From Corydoras sp. C115 (Eukaryota > Chordata > Actinopteri > Siluriformes > Callichthyidae), in assembly GCA_019802505.1 (NCBI GenBank), contig JAFMOC010000042.1:2017501-2081500 (forward strand): a DNA stretch of 64,000 nucleotides, in the 5' to 3' direction. Under the pieces are notes generated by a model. It was not told the origin of the DNA. It made no database searches and was given only the letters and a program-made list of their open reading frames with translations. Below, piece after piece: positions 46,751-57,571 of the stretch. Position 1 is the stretch's first letter. Each line of letters begins with the position of its first letter. The position numbers were made by a program, and so were the translations under genes.

Positions 46751-48144
46751 ATGGGCTGCACGCCTTCAAAATCCCTCATCACCTACACGCATGAACATGT
46801 GTGTTCGGATCTGGACACCTGCTCCACTTTCCTGCCCAGCCTCAAGAGCTCCGTGTCTACACCAGAAAGACCATCACACAGACTGCAGCTCAACACCAGC
46901 ATCAGCAGCACTTTCCTCAGCGGTGAGCCGATTTTGGTCCCCTTAAACTCAGATTTTATCATATGCTTCAATTATCCATCCATCCATTATCTTCCACTTT
47001 ATCCTCTACTAGGGTCGTGGGTGGGTTCTCCATACACCCAGGACAGGGCGCCAATTTATCGCTGGCCACACTCACTCCCCCAGACGCACACACAAACACA
47101 CTCTATATGGGGCAATTGGAGCATTCAGTTTACCTTGAATCCATGTTTTTGGACTGTGGGAGGAAACCGGAGAACCTGGAGGAAACTCACATGGACACTG
47201 GGAGAACATGGAAACTCCATCCAGATTGGGATTCGAACCGGGAATCCCTAGCGCTGACCAAAACTCAAAGCACACTTTAGGTCGTGGGCTGAACAGTATT
47301 AACATTTATTAAACCAATTAAAGTTAAATGTTTTCTAAACAATTCAAGAATAAATCCAGACAGGAATATTATTCCCTAATATATAAACTTAAACTTTATA
47401 AAAGTTGAAATAATTTGCTCGTTATAAAAATATCTATCAAAATTATGAAAGTTACGACTATGAACATGCTGCTAAAAACATGAAAAAATATAATAAAAAT
47501 TATTCTTTTTCACAAAAGTAAAAAATAGCAAATCAAAACATTCAGATTTCTTTGCTCTTGGGCCAAAAAAAAATGTGTATTGAATGCTGTAAATTGCCCC
47601 ATATAGCGTAGGTCTGTGTGAGTGAATACTCGTAAAGGATTAAACGGGAGATAATGAATGAATGAATGTATAGGGCATGGTAGCTCCATGTTTAGGGTGT
47701 TGGGCTATCATTCTGAAGTTGCTGTGAAGGGATGCTGTGGCCAACCCTGTACTCGTTTTGTAAGTCACTTTGGATAAAAGCGTCTGTTAAATGACCAAAA
47801 GTACTGTAATGTAAATGTAATGTATTTTTACTTAAACTTTACTCATTTATTGTTCTTCATTAGTACTATCTACTATAATTATGAATCTGTTCTATAAAAG
47901 AAAAGTAATTATTTGTATTATTATTATTAAGTTTTATTATTATTATTGAAAGCAACTAATCCTCCCACTAATGCTTTTTGTTTTTGTTGCAGTGCCTAGT
48001 CGTGACATGTATGGTCGGTGGTTGACTCCACAGCCACAGAGTCCGGACGTGTGGAGCTCAGCAAGTACTCTTAGTCCATTCGCTCTGCGCACCTCTGACA
48101 ACAGTGACCACGAGACTAATGAAGCATCTGCAGGAAAGTGGTGA
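46751..48144 (+). CDS. Unknown two-exon small protein with N-terminal Met-Gly-Cys
   Basis: Exon 1 is 46751-46922 with a strong donor (CAGCG then GTGAGCC). Exon 2 is 47993-48144 after a TTTTTGTTGCAG acceptor. Phases match (172 bases, then 152) and give 107 codons plus TGA. The product begins MGCTPSKS: Gly2 with Ser7/Lys-type context fits N-myristoylation and Cys3 fits palmitoylation, so membrane anchoring is inferred. It is rich in Ser, Thr and Pro, with SSVSTPERPSHR in exon 1, MYGRWLTPQPQSPDVWSS in exon 2 and an acidic SDNSDHETNEA near the end. No membrane segment or enzyme motif is seen. It lies between cdc16 and upf3a with its own CpG-rich, CRE-bearing start. I do not recognise the family. 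The in-frame upstream reading to 46691 lacks an ATG. Confidence 0.65.
46975..47258 (-). mobile_element. V-SINE-type SINE in the intron of the small gene
   Basis: Minus orientation. Tail to B box are present, and the tRNA head is lost where it meets the hAT-like repeat at 47258. Confidence 0.85.
47258..47566 (+). repeat. hAT-like foldback family, internal copy
   Basis: CCAAAACTCAAAGCACACTT to TCACAAAAGTAAAAAATAGC matches the arms and interior of the element at 8272-10454, without its terminal bases. Confidence 0.65.
47576..47668 (+). repeat. V-SINE fragment, internally deleted
   Basis: AATGCTGTAAATTGCCCC to TGTGTGAGTGAATACTCG, joined to a GGATTAAACGGGAGATAATG tail. Confidence 0.65.
47668..47822 (+). 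mobile_element. tRNA-derived SINE of the second family, shortened
   Basis: GGGCATGGTAGCTCCATG head, CAACCCTGTACTCGTTTTG and the tail CACTTTGGATAAAAGCGTC then TGTTAAATGACC. B box region deleted. Confidence 0.65.
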
Positions 48145-48221
48145 AACATCATCCATCTAGCTCTACATTAAGACAATTCTTTGTATTGCTCAGAAATTAC
48201 AAACATGAGTACAACAGTGAC

Positions 48222-48272
48222 CGTAGTATAGGATTAAGCAGAAGATAATGGATGGACGGATGGACGGACAAG
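48222..48272 (+). repeat. V-SINE tail remnant
   Basis: TAGGATTAAGCAGAAGATAA followed by (TGGACGGA)n. Confidence 0.5.
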
Positions 48273-48435
48273 CTTTGTAGGAAGCAAGGCGTGGTTTTAG
48301 ACAATAGCCTAGGTGTAAATTTATACATTCATTCACGTGTAGAAGTTTGACAGCTCATCACTGCAGATAGGCCTACTATTTTTTTTTACTTTGGGGAAAG
48401 TAGTGTTTTGGTTGAGTGTGTAAAGAACTTAAAGT

Positions 48436-48441
48436 AATAAA
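48436..48441 (+). terminator. Candidate poly(A) signal of the small gene
   Basis: AATAAA 292 bases after the stop at 48144, just before a SINE begins. Confidence 0.45.
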
Positions 48442-48468
48442 TCATTTTAAAAAACAAGCAAAAAGGGT

Positions 48469-48790
48469 TGGCATGGTGGCTTAGTGGTTAGCATGTTCGA
48501 TTCTCAGGTTCGAATACCCATCTGGGTGAAGATTCACTGTTTTCCCAGTGTCAGCATGGGTTTCCTTCGAGTTCTCTGGCTTCATCCCACAGTCCAAACA
48601 TATGGATTCAGGGTAAATAAGCTGCTCTATATAGTTGGCCCTATATAGTGTGTATGTGTCTGTGTGCGCAGCAATAGAACGGTGCTCTGTCCTAGGTCTA
48701 TCTGCACAGCACCTGAAAGGTTCTCCCCTGGATGGGCATGGGGGACCCCTCCCCCCACACACAACCCTTGCAGGATTAAGTGGAAGGGTG
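48469..48790 (+). mobile_element. V-SINE-type SINE, diverged
   Basis: GGCATGGTGGCTTAGTGG head, central domain and tail are all present, with many substitutions and a C-rich block near 48749. Confidence 0.82.
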
Positions 48791-48865
48791 CAAGCTTTAT
48801 AGGCAAGACATGGTTTTAGACAATAGTCTAATATTTTTTCAAGCCCTCTAAAAAAGCAAGCAAAA

Positions 48866-48897
48866 AGGGACGGCACAGTGGCTTAGTGTTTAGCATG
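48866..48897 (+). repeat. V-SINE head split by a Tc1 insertion
   Basis: GGGACGGCACAGTGGCTTAG head stops at TAGCATG, where the Tc1 element begins. SINE-like tail text resumes after 50210. Confidence 0.7.
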
Positions 48898-50210
48898 TAC
48901 AGTCATGGCCAAAAGTTTTGAGAATGACACAAATATTATATTTTCACATGATCTGCTGCCCTCTGGTTTTTAAGTGTGTTTGTCAGATGTTTTTATCGCA
49001 TACAGAAATATAATTGAAATCATATTATGAGTAACAAAAGCTTTTATTGACAGTTAGAATGAGTTAATGCAGCAAGTCAATATTTGCAGTGTTGACCCTT
49101 CTTCTTCAGGACCTCTGCAATTCTCCCTGGCATGCTCACAATCAACTTCTGGACCAAATGCTGACTGATAGCATTCCATTCTTGCACAATCAATGCTTGC
49201 ATTTTGTCAGAATGTGTAGGTTTTGATTGTCCACCCATCTCTTGATGATTGACCACAAGTTCTCAATGGGATTAAGATCTGGGGACTTTCCAGGCCATGG
49301 ACCCAAAATCTCTATGTTTTGTTCCCTGAGCCATGTAGTTATCACCTTTGCTTTATGGCAAGGTGCTCCATCATGCTGGAAAAGGCATTGTTGATCACCA
49401 AACTGCTCTTGGATGGTTGGGTGATGTTGCTCTCGTAGCACATTCTGGTACCATTCTTTATTCATGGCTGTGTTTTTAGGCAAGACTGTGAGAGAGCCGA
49501 TTCCCTTGGCTGAGAAGCAACCACACACATGAATGGTTTCAGGATGCTTTACAGTTGGCATGAGACAAGACTGGTGGTAGCAGTCACCTCTTCTTCTCCG
49601 AATAAGCTGTTCCTCACAGTGCATGCAGATGCACTCACACCTGCCTGCTGCCATTCCTGAGCAAGCTCTGCACTCTTCTTGGGCGCCCTGGAGCCTTTTT
49701 GGCAACAATGGAACCTCTCTTCTTGATGATGCGATAGATTGTTGACCGAGGTGCAATCTTTCTAGCTGCGATACTCTTCCCTGTTAGGCCATTTTTGTGC
49801 AGTGCAATGATGACTGCACATGTTTCTTTAGAGATAACCATGGTTAACAGAAGAGAAACAATGATGCCAAGCACCAGCCTCCTTTTAAAGTGTCCAGTGG
49901 TCATACTTAATCATGACAGATTGATCTCCAGCCCTGTCCTCATCAACACCCACACCTGTGTTAATGGAGCAATCACTGAAACAATGTTAGCTGGTCCTTT
50001 TAAGGCAGGGCTGCAATGAAGTTGAAATGTGTTTTGGGGGATAAAGTTCATTTTCTAGGCAAATATTGACTTTGCAATTAATTGCTGTTAAGCTGATCAC
50101 TCTTTATAACATTCTAGAGTATATGCAAATTGTCATTATAAAAACTGAAGCAGTAGGCTTTGTAAAAAATAATATTTGTATCATTCTCAAAACTTTTGGC
50201 CATGACTGTA
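48898..50210 (-). pseudogene. Tc1-like transposon inserted in a SINE, transposase broken
   Basis: Near-identical inverted ends TACAGTCATGGCCAAAAG / CTTTTGGCCATGACTGTA with a TA at each border, 1313 bp in all. The minus-strand transposase runs 49904-49190 in two frames. The N-terminal half has the helix-turn-helix region (ALHKNGLTGKSIAARK, PRSTIYRIIKKRGS). The C-terminal half has FQHDGAPCHKAKVIT and [20 protein letters not shown] (D34D). A frameshift near 49690 separates them and the first catalytic Asp region is degraded. A relatively young copy judged by its intact ends. Confidence 0.93.
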
Positions 50211-50224
50211 GAGTGTGTTTGTTT

Positions 50225-50228
<4 letters not shown>

Positions 50229-50307
<79 letters not shown>
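50229..50307. repeat. (GT)n microsatellite
   Basis: GT run of about 39 units with one AG interruption near 50277. Confidence 0.95.
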
Positions 50308-50310
<3 letters not shown>

Positions 50311-50539
50311 CCCTAATAATGGATAGATGGACGGACAAGCTTTGCAGGGAGCAAGTCTGATTTAGCCCAGGTGTACATTTATACATTTAGTCATTCAGGG
50401 GGAGAAGTTTGACAGCTCATCACTGCAGAAATGCCTATTATTTTTCCCCTTTGGGAAATTAATGTTTTTAGCCAGTGTGTAAAGTAGTTATTGATAAATA
50501 AAAAAACAAGAAAAAACACCGGGGAAGAGAAAGGACGCC

Positions 50540-50626
50540 GACTTTCAAATTCTCGCGGTGTTTGGACCCTAAGTTCTCGCGAGAAGTTGTATGCGACTCA
50601 GGATAACGCCGTTGAGAAATGGAGAG
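50540..50626 (+). promoter_or_regulatory. upf3a: upf3a core promoter with TCTCGCGAGA element
   Basis: TTCTCGCGAGAA at 50574-50585 is a perfect 12-bp palindrome containing TCTCGCGAGA, a known core element of CpG-island housekeeping promoters (BANP/ZBTB33 recognise it). A half site (TTCTCGCGGTG) lies at 50549. It sits 42-52 bp upstream of the chosen ATG, which favours the start at 50627 over the in-frame ATG at 50591, the latter being almost inside the element. Confidence 0.75.
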
Positions 50627-52862
50627 ATGAGGGCTGAACACGAACAGACAACAGGCAGCAGAGAAAGAAACCGGGCCGACATACCGTTCAGGGACGCTCA
50701 GAGGGAACGGGACGGCATCGCGGCGAATTCGAAACAAAAAGAGGAGAAGAAAGAAATTTTTACCAAGGTAAGAGAGTGGCGAGCTAGACATTTTTTGGCG
50801 TACAGGTTCTGAACGGTTTGGACTGTAATGGAGGATTCAGCACCACTGACAGCGAGCGTCGCCTCACAACACATACTGACCCACTTCTTCACCACCCACA
50901 CAAAACACAATTAGTACAATTAGTCACACAAACAGCGATAACAAACAGTGTTTTGATTAAAAATGCTGAAATACTTCGTAGGAAACAAGCCAGACGTGAT
51001 GGTTGACGTTGGTTAATTCGTACAGGGCTGGAGTGGGACTCAACGCTGGCTCTAAAACCTTTTTATTTAGAGTTAACTAGTTTGTGAATTTTCCCATTGT
51101 GGGACAAATAAAGGTCTATCTTATCTTAATAAGATTAGTTTCAAATTTATAGTCATTATACATGTACAAGTACAAAGCAACGAAATATTGTTTTATATAT
51201 AATCAGAACTGCAAAGTTGCAAGTGCAATAGATACAATATATAGATAGACTATGGTAAATGTAAACGGAGTAATATAGACGTAATATACATGTGGATGTA
51301 CATAAGATAGTGAAATGAGATGAGGGTTAGATAGAACGACTATTAACATGTGTACAGTGAGAATAGAAAGCTATAAATGATTAAAAAATGGATAGTTGAA
51401 TCTATAAACCTTATGCAGATAATGTTTTTGCATGAAATGTTAATATGCATATGTATGTACAGTATATACAGCTTATATTTTGACTGATTGAGATTGAGTG
51501 AGCCACACAATTCAGTGTACACTGCATACATTATACATAAAATGATTTAAGGGTCAGGGACACTGCTGTATAGATTAACAGCTTGTTCACCTATTAAAAA
51601 GTGTTGTTTGTATAGTATAGTTTAAAATTGATGGAAGGGGGAAATCAGCATGTTGTCATATGTGTAGGTTAATAATGGGAAAACAAACTTGAAATCAAGA
51701 TTTTGAATAATTTAAGTCTTCAAATAAAATGTAAATTCATTACCTGCAATCTGTAATCTGCAATCAAAAGTATCAGATTTTGGGCAACAGCAAAGGCATT
51801 TAAGAAGCAATATATTTGAGTTTCTTTAGTAGTAGTATTTCTTTTCTTTGGTTGCAACTTAAAGCAGAAAAGGTCTTAGGACCTTTTTTCAACACTGTGG
51901 TGGCATCAAAAAGAAGATAGGATATTACATTATTTACATTCTCAGCAGCAAAGTGACAGTAACTGGGAAAAGTAAAATAAAAGATATGTCTAATATATCT
52001 ATTAAGAACTTTAAGTCATTTCAATTAAGAAATTTAAGTTAAAAATAAAATGTATGAAATAAAAATGAACAGCCATTTTTTATTGAGTGATGGATCAAGG
52101 TCAATTTAATTCTCCAAATTGCCCCATATACAGTGTGTTTGTGTGTGTGTCTGTGTGAGTGAGTGTGTGCCCAGCGATAGATTGGTGCCCTGTCCTGGGT
52201 ATATCTGCCCAGCGCCCGAAACATTCTCCCCTGGATGGGCATGGGGAACCCCACCGCAACCGTAGTAGAAGATAAAGTGGAAGATAATGGATGGATGGAT
52301 GGGTGTGCTGGGACAACAGCATTACAAAAGCAGACAGGAACAGACTGGACAACCTCATCAGGGAGGACAGCTGTGTCCTTGGTGTACCCTTAGACCCAGT
52401 GCAATGGTGGGAGACAGGAGGATGCTAAACAAGCTAGAAATTTTTATGGACAATAAAACACGTATGAGACTGTAGTGGCACTGAGCAGCAGTTTCAGTGA
52501 CAGGCTGCATCATCCGAAGAGTGTTAAGGAGCATTACAACAGGTCCGTCATTCCTGCTGCAGTAAGTCTGTATAATCAGCCTTGCTTTCAGTAACCACTC
52601 ACTGCCAATAACACTGTGCTATAACTATTCAATCATTATTTGTACACAACTATAGTCTTTCTTCTGCATTATATGTCATGTACATATGTGAATTTTATTT
52701 TGTATATACTGATTTCTATTTCTATTATATTTTTTCTTTTTAATTACTTCTCTTAGATATATTAGACATATATTTTTTAACTTTCCCACTTACTGTCACT
52801 TTACTGCTGAGAATGTGAATTTCACCATTGTGGGACCAATAAAGGCTTATCTTATCTTATCT

Positions 52863-52895
<33 letters not shown>

Positions 52896-55800
52896 ACAAA
52901 ATAAAAATATAAAAGATAAAAGACAAATTTGAAACTAAATATGAGCTAATTAAAAATGTGTCACAAGGGAAGTATTAAAATGACCAAACTCAATTACACA
53001 TTGATGATTAAAGCAGTTTTTTAAAATGTCTCATGGTTTTCTTACAAGTTTGGCTGATATAACATCTTTCTGTCATTGTTAAAGTAAATATAACTTACAA
53101 ACAACTGACATTTTAAGTTAGTAGTGCATGCCTTGATTGTTATTGTTCTTCTTATTTTTCATGAATTTCATTATTTATAATTAGAGCTAGATGTATTAAA
53201 CAACAAACCAATGGCCAGCTAAAAATAATATTTGTATGGTTGTTATTTATTTTTGCTACCTTTATTCTGTTGAACTTGAAATGTACTGTGCTGTTCTGTT
53301 AATCCTGAATTTAATTTCTGCTAGTTTTTACTCCGTGGATGTCTAAGAATCCGATTTTTTATATATATTTTTTGTTTAAATTTATACGAATCCAATCAAA
53401 ATGTATTTATGTAATTTACTAAGAAAGAATCAAAACATGCATTTTGCCTAATGTCGACAAATTTATGTGGTTATACTGTATGGCAGGGGTGCCCAATACG
53501 TCGGTGTCAGAAGGGGTGTCAGGTGGATTGCGATGGAGGTTTGAAAAAAAAAAAAAAAGCATTTACGTATCAGCGCTTTTTTTTACAGCACAGTATCGGA
53601 AGCACTTATACACACGTGCGCACACATTCAAACACACAATGTGATTCATTCTGGATCTGAGTCTGCCCCTGTCTCTCTCGCTGTTTTCAAAACCGGCACG
53701 TGGCCACGCCTCCGTGCCTAAATCCGAGGCACTGCATAACGAATCATCTACATTAGATTTACATTTACATTACATTACATTAGATAGTTTCTGTTTTTGT
53801 GTTTTTGCACTTTATTTGACTGACAAGATGAGCGAAGGACTTCGCTCTAGAATAACTAAAATGTTCCACTTTCATTTAGAGTGGGATGATGCATATTTTT
53901 TTACAATGTCAAACTCAAAATGCATTTGCTTGATTTGCCAAGTAGCCATTGCAGTTCCATTGTTTGGTCGGTTGGGTTTTACTAAAACCAAGTTTTCGCC
54001 ATGCTATTTGCTGCAATGTGTTTAATAAAAGAGCAATTTCTGTGAAAATGGCAATCTGAAGCCGTCTTTTCTATGCTGATTCGACAAGGTTTCAATATAA
54101 AGGCCTAAAAAAGATTAACCATGGTAGATCTCGATGACCTGTCCAATGGAAAAGTAGATCTCGGGCCAGAAAAGTGTAGGCACCCCTGCTGTATGGCTTA
54201 CAAAAATCTTGTCATTGCACAATTGCATAATTTCTGTTCTTTCTTTCAGTTAAGTCTTTAAAATATAAGGATGGCAAACATTATTAAATCATTTTCTTAG
54301 TTTTAAGGTGAAAAAATATTAAGCGCAAATAATATATTTTTTAAATTTAGCAAATCTTTAAAAATTCAACACAAGGTGCTTATTTCAGTAATGAAAACTA
54401 AACTTTTCTTCATTAAACAAGGTGGTGATTCGCCGTCTTCCTCCGAGTCTGTCAAAAGACCAGCTTGAAGAGCATCTCAGTCCATTACCTTCTTTTGATT
54501 ATTTTGAGTTCTTTCCTGCTGATCAAAGGTACATTTTTTGAAAGATACATTATGTATTTTGAAAAGCTTAGAATTATAACATTATGAATGTTGTCTTTTT
54601 TATTTCTTCCAGCCTGTATCCACACCTTTTCTCCAGAGCCTATATTAATTTTAAAAATCCTGAGGACATTGTTCTGTTCAGAGATCGTTTTGATGGCTAT
54701 GTTTTCATTGACAACAAAGGCACGATTTTCTATGATTTTCCAGTAGAATATTTTTCTGTCTTCTATACTAATGGTCATTTAATTTAACCCTGTCTTATTG
54801 TAGGCCAAGAATTTCCCGCCATTGTAGAATTTGCACCATTCCAGAAAGTTTCAAAAAAGAAGCTTAAGAAAAAAGATGCAAAAGCAGGGAGTATTGAAGA
54901 AGGTATTGTGAAAATTGATTGGTCATAACAGTAAATTATGGGTACAGCTCAGCTGTGTCTTACCCACAGCTAACTTAACTTAAAAGTTATTTAATAACTT
55001 AAAAGTTATTTAATATCCACCTGCAACTTATTTTCTTTTCAGACCCAGAATACAAGCGATTCCTGGAGAACTACTTGTGTGATGAGGAAAAGTCCATGGC
55101 GAATCCAGAAATACTGCTGGGCGAGATTGAAGCTAAAACTCGAGAGCTCATAGGTATTCTTGCATGTGTTGTTCTGACACGTAAAAACAAATAGTGCTTT
55201 TCAAGTACTGGCACATACAGTGTAAAACATGTGAAATAATAACTATTTCATTTTATCTACGTTAACAGCCAAAAGGACGACGCCACTTCTGGAATATATA
55301 AAAAATAAGAAGCTGGAGAAACAGGTCGGTACATAAAAATCTTTTAGAGATTCATATTAAATAAAGAAATAAATTAATAAATGGATATCTTTTTTGGTGT
55401 GTTGTGTTTTTATTTGACCAAATAACAGAGAATTCGTGAGGAAAAAAGAGAGGAGAGACGTCGGCGGGAATTAGAGAAGAAACGGCAAAGAGAGGAAGAG
55501 AAACGGAAACGCAGGGAGGAGGAGAGGCGGAAACGTAAAGAGGCAGAGAAGCAAAAGAAACTGTTTGAAAAGGAGATTAAAATCAAAGTAAAACCACATC
55601 CTGTTGAGATTCTTAACTGTTTGTCATCAAAGCTTTTCTTAACTAAAATGCATTATTCATTCAAATCCTCAAATTCTGATGGTACCATAGCTTCTGAAGA
55701 AATGTGACAGGGATGATGAGGTGGAATCAGACCGAGTAAAAGAAAAAGCAGACAGTGGTGAGACAGAAAGGAACAAGTGGGAGAAACCTGCAGGCAATAC

Positions 55801-57571
55801 CAAGATAAAGGAGACAAAAGACACGTAGGTTTAACTTTCGTTTTTATTTTGCAACAATGTTATTTCATAGTTTCAGCCTCCAAACCACAATAATCATTTA
55901 TTGCAAAGTACCTTACCTATCTGCTCTGCAGCAGGGTTCATCTAGAGAGTGATAAAGAACCTCGCGATGGTCATGGCCGCCGACAGAGAGACAAGGATCA
56001 CCGAGGCAGAGAGGACGAGCGCAAACGGCAGCGGCACCACCATGAGTTTGACAAGTTTGTGCGCCGCAAGGAGGAAACCAAATGGGGCAAAGGCTACTGT
56101 CAGGACAGAGCCAAAAAAGATGCCCACCATCTTGGATATTCTTACTGTCCTGAACCTGGGGACAAGCTGAGCAAGGAAGACAGGGACGACATGGGAAACA
56201 GAAAAGAACGAATTCGCAATAAGGTGAGAGAGCTGAAGGAGCTGTATTGTCTCTCAGCTTCATTTATTACAAACCAATGGTTGTAAAAATTTTTGTTTCA
56301 TAATCACCAAATCAGAGGCTAAGGACACAAACAAAGAATTACTAATAAAGCAATCAGGTATGAGAGAGCATGGATTATTGTGAATAAATCATGGGAAAAG
56401 AGGTATTATTAGGCATGACACATAGCGAGAGTAAAGTTACACTTCTTTCTAATGATTTATTCACAATAATGCACAACCTTCAGTGCCTTGCTTTTATAAA
56501 ATGGTACAAACACACTATGATGAAAAAATGTTTTGATTCATAAATGTGTTTATTAAAAGCATAATTGTTAGTAAACTGCTATTCTGAGATGCAGTCTACT
56601 CCGGTTTTTAAAGTGAATGCTGTTCGCTGATTAATAGGTTTCTGGTTACTCAGTTTTATAAGCCTTTGAACCCCCAAAGAGCAAGCCGACGCGACAGTGG
56701 CAAGAAAAAACTTGTTGTGTTGTGTAGCGACCGGACAGCATCAACAGTGTAGGACAGCCATGTACAAATTTTGTGTGATCAAATGTCCGTATTTAAAAAT
56801 TGGAAAACTATATAGTCCATTGAGCGCGTCCTGCAGGAATAATAAAAATCCAGGTTCCGTTCAGTAACAGTCTGTTCAGTGTTCAGTCACAAATACAACT
56901 TGTTTTATTGGGCCTGGGTGTGCAATACAAATCCCTCTCACTTCAAAATGACTTTGTATTGCATCTCAAACTTTTGGTATGCGTACTGCGCCACCGTCCA
57001 GGCACGTAATTTTAGTCATTTAGTAAACACTTTTATCCAAAGCCTTTTACAAACTATGCACTACATATTACTGAAAAGCAATAGATCTCTTGGTCTGTTT
57101 ATGTCTCAAGAAGGAAGGGCTTTACAGTCTAAAGGACCATACAGGATAAAAGCTAGTACAGCCAGTCTACAATACTTTTTATCTTATGACAAGGGATAGG
57201 GCACTGATGGAGGCCACTTATCACCTCATGCTAGGCCCTGGTGCTGATAGGAGACTTCTTTGTATGAGTATTTTGCAAAGAGAACAACACACCAAATTGT
57301 TTCACTGGATGCCATTTTAGCTTAAAATAAAAATATTTTATTTATATTTGTTTTGTTAAATTTGCTTACTGTCTCTTGTCTTTTGTGTGTCAATTGTGTC
57401 TCGGGACAGGACCGGCCTGCCATGCAACTTTACCAGCCAGGAGCTCGCAACCGCAAACGTATGGGCTCTGGAAGCAAAGGGTTCGAGTTCAGCCCTTTCT
57501 GTCCAGAGTCAGGCCCAGAACACTTTGAGCAGGCTATAGGAACAGGCTCTGATAAAAGCGGAGATGAATGA
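50627..57571 (+). CDS. upf3a: Regulator of nonsense transcripts 3A (UPF3A)
   Basis: UPF3 proteins bind UPF2 and the exon junction complex in nonsense-mediated decay. Ten exons: 50627-50767, 54422-54528, 54613-54719, 54804-54902, 55043-55153, 55269-55324, 55429-55587, 55691-55824, 55932-56223, 57410-57571. The sum is 1368 bases, 455 aa. Residues about 48-135 are the RRM-like UPF2-binding domain (VVIRRLPPSLSKDQLEEHL, SRAYINFKNPEDIVLFRDRF). A Lys/Glu/Arg-rich helical middle follows (IREEKREERRRRELEKKR). The C-terminal exon-junction motif is RIRNKDRPAMQLYQPGAR. LEYIKNKKLEKQRIREEKR and the cdc16 neighbour favour UPF3A over UPF3B. Intron 3 has a GC donor (AAAG then GCACGA), only 84 bp long. Exon 4 is 99 bp (33 codons). 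Exon 9 has a CAGCAG tandem acceptor, so 454 aa is also possible. Confidence 0.95.
51006..51128 (+). repeat. LINE-like 3' tail in upf3a intron 1
   Basis: GTGAATTTTCCCATTGTGGG then ACAAATAAAGGTCTATC, ending in CTTATCTTA repeats. The same terminus occurs at 52820-52890. Confidence 0.6.
51129..52082. other. upf3a intron 1, nothing recognised
   Basis: AT-rich DNA with no supported feature. Confidence 0.45.
52083..52304 (+). mobile_element. V-SINE-type SINE, 5'-truncated
   Basis: Starts within the central-to-tail part (TGGATCAAGGTCAATTTAAT) and runs to a GATGGATGG tail. Confidence 0.82.
52308..52895 (+). repeat. LINE 3' end with ORF2 terminus and (CTTAT)n tail
   Basis: Decayed text RLDNLIREDSCVLGVPLDP, then GDRRMLNKLEIFMDNKTR and EHYNRSVIPAAVSLYNQ, is the end of a fish LINE ORF2. 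It is followed by an AT-rich 3' UTR and CACCATTGTGGGACCAATAA then AGGC(TTATC)n. 5'-truncated insertion. Confidence 0.7.
52896..53475. other. upf3a intron 1, nothing recognised
   Basis: No coding or repeat signal seen. Confidence 0.45.
53484..54188 (+). mobile_element. Deletion derivative of a BED-type hAT transposon with 8-bp target duplication
   Basis: Ends CAGGGGTGCCCAATACGTCG and, on the minus strand, CAGGGGTGCCTACACTTTTC. Flanking duplication CTGTATGG at 53476-53483 and 54189-54196. Inside, 53828-53990 reads MSEGLRSRITKMFHFHLEWD then DAYFFTMSNSKCICLICQ, the start of a hAT transposase with a BED-type zinc finger (C-x2-C). The reading soon decays and the catalytic hAT core and dimerisation region are absent. 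Length 705 bp. Confidence 0.92.
56224..57409. other. upf3a intron 9, one SINE-tail fragment
   Basis: 57003-57060 is the reverse complement of the GGATAAAAG-TAAATGAC SINE/L2 tail (TCATTTAGTAAACACTTTTA). The rest is unrecognised. Confidence 0.45.

Noticed and set aside
46691..47251. 186-codon ORF containing the small-gene exon
   Set aside because: It runs through the donor at 46922 into intron and a SINE. No ATG lies in frame before 46751.
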